Source: Tubiluchus corallicola (lineage: Eukaryota; Priapulida; Priapulimorpha; Priapulimorphida; Tubiluchidae). From it: a DNA stretch of 64,000 nucleotides. The stretch is taken from contig JAQGDQ010000769.1 of assembly GCA_030141605.1 (NCBI GenBank), forward strand, positions 1 to 64,000, written 5' to 3'. The translations under genes and the position numbers were made by a program. How positions within the stretch are numbered: the first letter of the stretch is position 1; the number at the start of each line of letters is the position of its first letter. The notes under the pieces were generated by a model. That model ran no database searches and had not been told where the DNA came from. It was given only the letters and a program-made list of their open reading frames with translations. Shown piece by piece: positions 58,505 through 64,000 of the stretch.

Positions 58505-59884
58505 AATTGTAGTTGCCTTGGAAAATGAACTAGAGTAGCAAAGGCTGGATATAAGCAGCCTTTACCTCAACTCGGAAACTTTATTAAAATTCAAGGCTTC
58601 TTCCTAATTGAATTGCTCCTCCAGGTTGCATATTCCCAAAAATGATTTGTTCCGTTTCGCTCGTGAAACTTTGCAGGCTAAACAACTGTTATACCAACGA
58701 CATTCTTGTATATGTAAACTTGTGCTACAGCGAATTGTGACACGTGATAACCAAACTTAAAGGCAACGGACTGAATTTCGCTGGCGCCATCTAACGAGCA
58801 AAACAAGAGAGATCAACTTTCTTCCAAAACGCCAACACCTTCGCACCAGATTTCTTGTTGTGTAAACTGCTAAGAAAGAGTTAAAAACATCAGAGAGCAT
58901 TTTATTTCTATTTTATGTGAAACTGTAGCTTCGCCGAGCATGCTGTATTTAATCTTTAAATCCTTTAGCACCGTATGTTTGCTTTTCATATGGATTCATT
59001 TAAAAAAATGCTCTCAGGAAAATAAATAGTGCCTCATGTGTTTTTTGGTAGTTTTTTGTTTTTGATCTTCATACAATGAACTTTGTTCCAAAATTCAACC
59101 CGGAACGCATTTCGTTACTTTAGAATAATTAAACATCAAATTTTGACGAAAGATTGAAAAACTTGTGCCAATTTTATTTAAAACAATAGTAAGGAACTAG
59201 CAAAGACCTCGCAAAAAAATTTGCGTATAAATACAATTATAATCAATAATGCTCGAACATCCTACCTAGTGCTCGTTTATTTTCTTAACGCAAAGCCAGC
59301 AGCTTTTACTGAACTAAAGTTATAAGGTTATACACAGAGTATAATGGATGACGTCAGAACAATTTGCGTCAGCAGTTTTCCAAGCAAAAATTGCCAAAAA
59401 TAGAACACCTAATTAATTCGTCGGCACTCCTCTTGGTAGATGTGTCCTACAATACAGCCCACATCATCGTATAGCCCTGTTCTTCGTCTTTCTAAAGAGT
59501 CATATATCTCCTTCCTAGAGTTACACCAAGCGCCGCTTGACGTTTTTTCTACAGGCTGTTTGGCCAAAATTTGGAAAAAAATCGGGATTTGCATCCAGTT
59601 AAATGTCCATTACTTAAGCTCTGGTGAATTTTAGATATGCCTACTACACCCACCGTTGAATGGGCTATCTAACCGTTACTGACACTGCCCCTGGCACGTT
59701 CCCGTTCTCTAGAAATAACAGATACAAGTTTTGCAATTTTTTGCACAAAATGGCCAAAAAATCTGCATTTTGGAGGTTTTTCGCCCTCCATTCATCCCGG
59801 TGGGCCCGATTCAAAAAATAAACATTGTTGATTTTAAGTTACATACCTAAACCCCAGAGAATTTTTATATTTGACTTCTCTTAT
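58505..59884. other. Intergenic DNA downstream of fucosyltransferase gene 2
   Basis: No gene recognised. Opposing short frames at 59409-59634 have no motif. Confidence 0.4.
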
Positions 59885-62216
59885 GCGATGACCACACCTC
59901 AAACTAACTGCTTTTGTCCTGTGTGTAATAAATCACCGTGGTTTGTGTTGTGACTGCAGAAATAGATGGCTTCATCTGAAATGTACTTACTTAACTGTAA
60001 ATGATTGGCCGCAAAAACCGATGAATGGTTTGGCCACCTTTGTCTTCAGAAAATTTTCCTATTCAATCATTTACCTGAAGATGACGATTTTAATCATGTT
60101 ATAAGAAATTCGCTACTTGATTCTATAATTTGTAAGGATCCTTATTATTTAGATCTTTTCCAAACAACACTATTGTGTTGTATATATATGTTATATATTG
60201 ATTCTATACATTTTTCAATCAAAAAGATTCTTTTCCAAAAAGTAAATACTACGACAATGAGCAATTTTTGTCTATGCTTTCAAACATAAATTTCAACAAC
60301 ATATTATCAATGATCCATCTGAATATAAGAAGTATATCTGCTAATTATGACCACTTAACTGTACTGCTGCAAATGTTACAAACTCAATTCTCACTGATTG
60401 CGTTAACCGAAACGTGGTTAAATATACAGAAAAAAATGTTTAAGTTACCCGGATATATTCTGTTGAATAGAAATAGGAAGAATAAAAGGGGGGTGTAGGG
60501 TTGTTCATTAAATCAGACATACCACTTGTAATGAGAAACGACTTAACATCAAGCAACTCTGCCCTTGAAATATTTTTTTTCGAAATTCACAAAGTAAGAG
60601 GCAAAAACATAGTAGTCGGCTTGATCTACAGACATTTATTGAACAGTTGACTGCTAAACTATCAATAATAAATAATAAAATAAGCAGTTGTTTTTGTTGT
60701 TGAAACTACAATTTGAACTTATTAAATCACTCTTCAAATCAAGACACGGCAGAGTTTCTTGAAACTATTATTACTATGTCTTTCCAGTTGTTACTTGTCC
60801 TACTCGAATTACAGCATACAGCTCTACATTAATTGTTAATATTCTGACAAATGTTATACAGCATCAGTATAGAGCTGGCATTCTTTTAGTAGATGTCACC
60901 GATCACATACCAATCTTCTTAATCATTGACTTAAACATAGCAAAATCTCAAACTAATAATATCGACAAAGTAATATACAATAACCATGTAAAAAATAAAT
61001 TAATAAGTTGTATAGAATCAGTCAACTGGGAGGAATTATATAGTATTTCAGATCCTGAAGCAGCTTACAATCTATCTCTGGATAAATTTAACGAAGCCTA
61101 CTTTAAAAATATAAAAAACTACTGATGCTTCCAAGAAAACTAATGTCATTAAAAATGCATGGATAACTACAGCCATATTAACCAGTATCAGTCACAAAAA
61201 TAAAATGTATAATTCATTAAACAAACAAATCTCAGAGGCAGCTGGGACCGATACAAACAATATTGCAATAAATTAGATAATGTTGTTAAAAATGCTAAAT
61301 CGACTAATTATCAAAATCAGTTGTTAAACCAATTTAAAAAAAACATGGGGAATTATGAAAGAAATAATGCATTCCAGGTGCGAACAGCCCTTAATTCGTT
61401 TAAAAATTAATAATAAATTAATCGCAGTTCCTAAATCTACAGTAAATCATTTTAATGACCATTTTTCGCAGAATTAAAACGATTAATTGTTATCCCTATC
61501 TTCAAATACAAGGATTCTCTAGACATAAATAATTATAGACCTATCTCGCTGTTACTGTTTTTCTCAAAAATATTGGAAAAAGTTGTTAACAATAAAATAT
61601 TATCATACTTCTACCATCAAAACATAATAAACAATAAGCAGTTTGGTTTTCAGAAAAACAATTCAACTGAATTGGCTTTGATAAACATAGTAGAGAGTAT
61701 AACTAAATACATTGAACAAATTGAATTTATGAATTAGAAACTGTTCAGCCAATTCAAAAATTTAAGAAGAAATACAGAGCAATGATTCTCAACAAGTACA
61801 ACACTTCCTAATTTTGTACACCTACTGCAGCAGTCTTACCACAATCCTGTGGTACATGATACAAAACAAGACATCATTGATAAATCTTTAGAGTTGATGT
61901 CAACATAGCACAATCTTGTTATCTTTCTTCCTACCATTTCCACTAACACATCGTTCTGCCCTTCCTGTGTGACCTAACCTTTCCCCCAGATCTTTTTTTG
62001 TTCACTCATCCATTCTTTTTTTTTATCGTGTTCACATGACAGAGGGCTTATACAAGCCTTTGCTTCTCTAGCCCACTGCAGTACAATTATTCTTTTAAGA
62101 TAACGATAGTGTATGAAACATAACAATTTAATACAGTATGATGTTCTAATTTTGATGTCACTGTGTACTTTATATTGTACTGAATGTGATAATAATAAAA
62201 TAAACTAAACTAAACC
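59885..62216 (+). mobile_element. Decayed CR1-type LINE with zinc-finger N-terminus
   Basis: Starts with a PHD-like remnant (CPVCNKSPWF near 59918, then WFGHLCLQKIF and FNHLPEDDDFNHVI near 60030-60100), followed by the endonuclease (IHLNIRSISANYDHLTVLLQ, LIALTETWL near 60310-60420, shifting frame near 60495). After a partly deleted centre comes reverse transcriptase entry sequence (NNYRPISLLLFFSKILEKVV near 61530-61590; NKQFGFQKNNSTELALI near 61630-61685) and then C-terminal and 3' untranslated sequence ending in an AATAAAATAAACTAAACTAA tail. The catalytic polymerase core is missing. Confidence 0.82.
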
Positions 62217-62275
62217 TTTCATTTCATGTATAGATTGTCGCAGATGGTGCCGTCGTCAGAGTAGTAGCCTCGAAT

Positions 62276-62342
<67 letters not shown>

Positions 62343-64000
62343 AAACGATTGCAATACTTAATAATGCTTGAAGCATAATAGTTCTGTAGCTTAGTTTGAG
62401 AGATTATATTATTTAGTATAGAGTTTATAGTGTATTATTTAGAGATATTTGGTATGTACTGTGTACACCTGAGTAAGCTAGTCTATAGGCTAATTTGGGT
62501 GGGTGAAGTGGTGTGGATCTCGGTTTTATCCAAATGAAATGCTTATAAGTATTTTAGCAAATAGCATGATTGGATAGTCAGTTTCTCCCGAATCGAATAA
62601 TACATAATTTATGATCATTTAGTTATGTCTGTACTCTTTCAGTAGCATGAAAGTCACTGGTCTTATAAGGCCTATTTTGAGTGGCGATCTCTGATAGGAG
62701 TCAAAGCTTCTCTGCTTTTTAATTAAAACCTCGGATTCCCATCTCCCCAGTAGAGACAAAATATTTGTGCAAAAAAATGAAAAACTGTAAACCCTTGGAG
62801 GAATAATAATCGTAAAATTGACCAACTACCACTGTCATTCACCATTCGTAAGAGTCAGAGGTAAGAGTCAACAAACTGCTGTCTACCGCCAGCTCAGGGC
62901 TAACCACCCTGTGAGTTTTGTGACTGTAGCTTGCAAGCCTATCTGGTTATAAACTAACAGAGAATAAATAATAATTATGACTAATTCATATTACGATTCT
63001 GCAGTACGACCGGAACTGAAAGTGATGACTATGGAAAATCTGTGCTGATTTGATCATTGTTTCAAGATCATAATTTTTAATATTGCAGATTGGCCGTGCT
63101 TATCACCTAGGAAATTCATTTCTTTTCAAGTTGGAACTTGTCACTTTAGGACATGCAGCTATATTGACCCAGTATCTGAAGTTGTCAATATTGCCTTCAG
63201 TAATTTTGCCATGCTTAATCACATAAGAATGAAACAGCAACTTGTGAAATTTGGATCCCTTAGGCCAGAGGTCAACCAATCTTGAGTCAACCTATACCGT
63301 TCAATTTGTCACGTCGGGTCCTTTGATTTGATGTACTACAAGCCACTATTCACCAACACAGGAAAAACATTTATGACTTTTGAGTAAATTATATAAATGT
63401 CAAGTCTTGCAAACTTATTACTGAGATTAACTACATATAAGCGTACAGTATTTTGCAACAACTTTTATTCCTTTTGCACACTATAATAAATTGTCTAACT
63501 GCGTGCAAGAGCAACTACTGTTATACCAGGTTCAATTAACTTCAATATTCAATTGTTCATTGTCTAACTTCTGTAGATCCTTTTCAAAGTCTGGACTCTA
63601 ATTGTCAATCTCCTCATGCAGTCATACAGATAATTTTTGTGCTTTAACAATCTGCCTATTTATTTTACCTCAGATCATCAAAAATCGCTGTGTAATTTTT
63701 TACATTATTATGATATACTATGACTCCATTATACATTCACTTGCTTATGTCTAAGAATTATACTTGTGTTATAAAGTATATTTCAGTTGCCATTGTTATT
63801 ATGTTTCTGTTGTCAGATTTTTATTTCAGTTCTTGTTTCAGTTCTTATTTCAGTTCAGTTTTATTTCAGTTATTTTCAGTTCGATATTTTTTATTATGCA
63901 CTTATTGTTACTGTGTATGAATTATACTGACACGCTATAAGCATATCAATTTAATGTCATTCGTAACAATTAAATTTTTATTATAAGCAGTACTAACATT
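62217..64000. other. Terminal intergenic stretch
   Basis: No gene recognised. Contains the TA microsatellite at 62279-62339 and a TTTCAGTTCTTRT-like short tandem stretch at about 63820-63882. Confidence 0.4.
62279..62339. repeat. (TA)n microsatellite, about 30 units
   Basis: An uninterrupted TA run, able to extrude a cruciform. Confidence 0.95.

Overview
This is a window of an AT-rich metazoan nuclear genome. The evidence is a spliced gene, several families of degenerate animal transposable elements, many microsatellites and large non-coding gaps. There is no sign of a bacterial or organellar origin. The phylum cannot be fixed from the sequence. The element mix (mariner/Tc1-like, P-element-like, piggyBac-like MITE, BEL/Pao, CR1/L2-type LINEs) and the gene families (DUF268, GT11 fucosyltransferase, FkbM, family-2 sulfotransferase) fit an invertebrate.

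The main content is a loose cluster of eight intact genes that all look like membrane-anchored (type II, Golgi-style) glycan-building or glycan-decorating enzymes. In order they are: a DUF268 protein (934-2043, -); two nearly identical FkbM-domain methyltransferase-like genes (17234-18253 and 22904-23923, both -); a family-2 carbohydrate sulfotransferase (26987-27940, +); a GT-A-type glycosyltransferase with an EDD motif (35058-36134, -); a GT11 alpha-fucosyltransferase (40610-41737, +); a second sulfotransferase, predicted to have two exons (47282-50266, +); and a second, divergent GT11 fucosyltransferase (57470-58504, +). Orientations are mixed and spacing is several kb, so this is not an operon. 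Seven of the eight genes are read as single open frames. No confident non-glycan cellular gene was found between them.

The rest is repeats and decayed mobile DNA. 2-16 kb: a diverged inverted-repeat pair, a TTAA-flanked piggyBac-like MITE, a BEL/Pao remnant (-), an unrecognised broken coiled-coil coding region (+) and a mariner-like transposase remnant (+). 16-24.3 kb: a direct segmental duplication carrying the two FkbM genes, with a two-strand-open 36-bp minisatellite between the copies and a LINE fragment inserted in one copy. 28-31 kb: an internally deleted LINE. 36.5-44.7 kb: a ~2 kb, nearly identical inverted repeat pair flanking one fucosyltransferase gene, plus a second copy of the deleted LINE. 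48.5-48.9 kb: a tRNA-like SINE inside the sulfotransferase intron. 51-52.3 kb: a P-element-like transposase remnant (-). 52.4-56.8 kb and 59.9-62.2 kb: two more decayed LINEs.

How the genes may work together is inference: transferases that add fucose, sulfate and possibly methyl groups to secreted or surface glycans, plus one chain-extending transferase, could modify one shared glycan. The sequence does not give the substrate.
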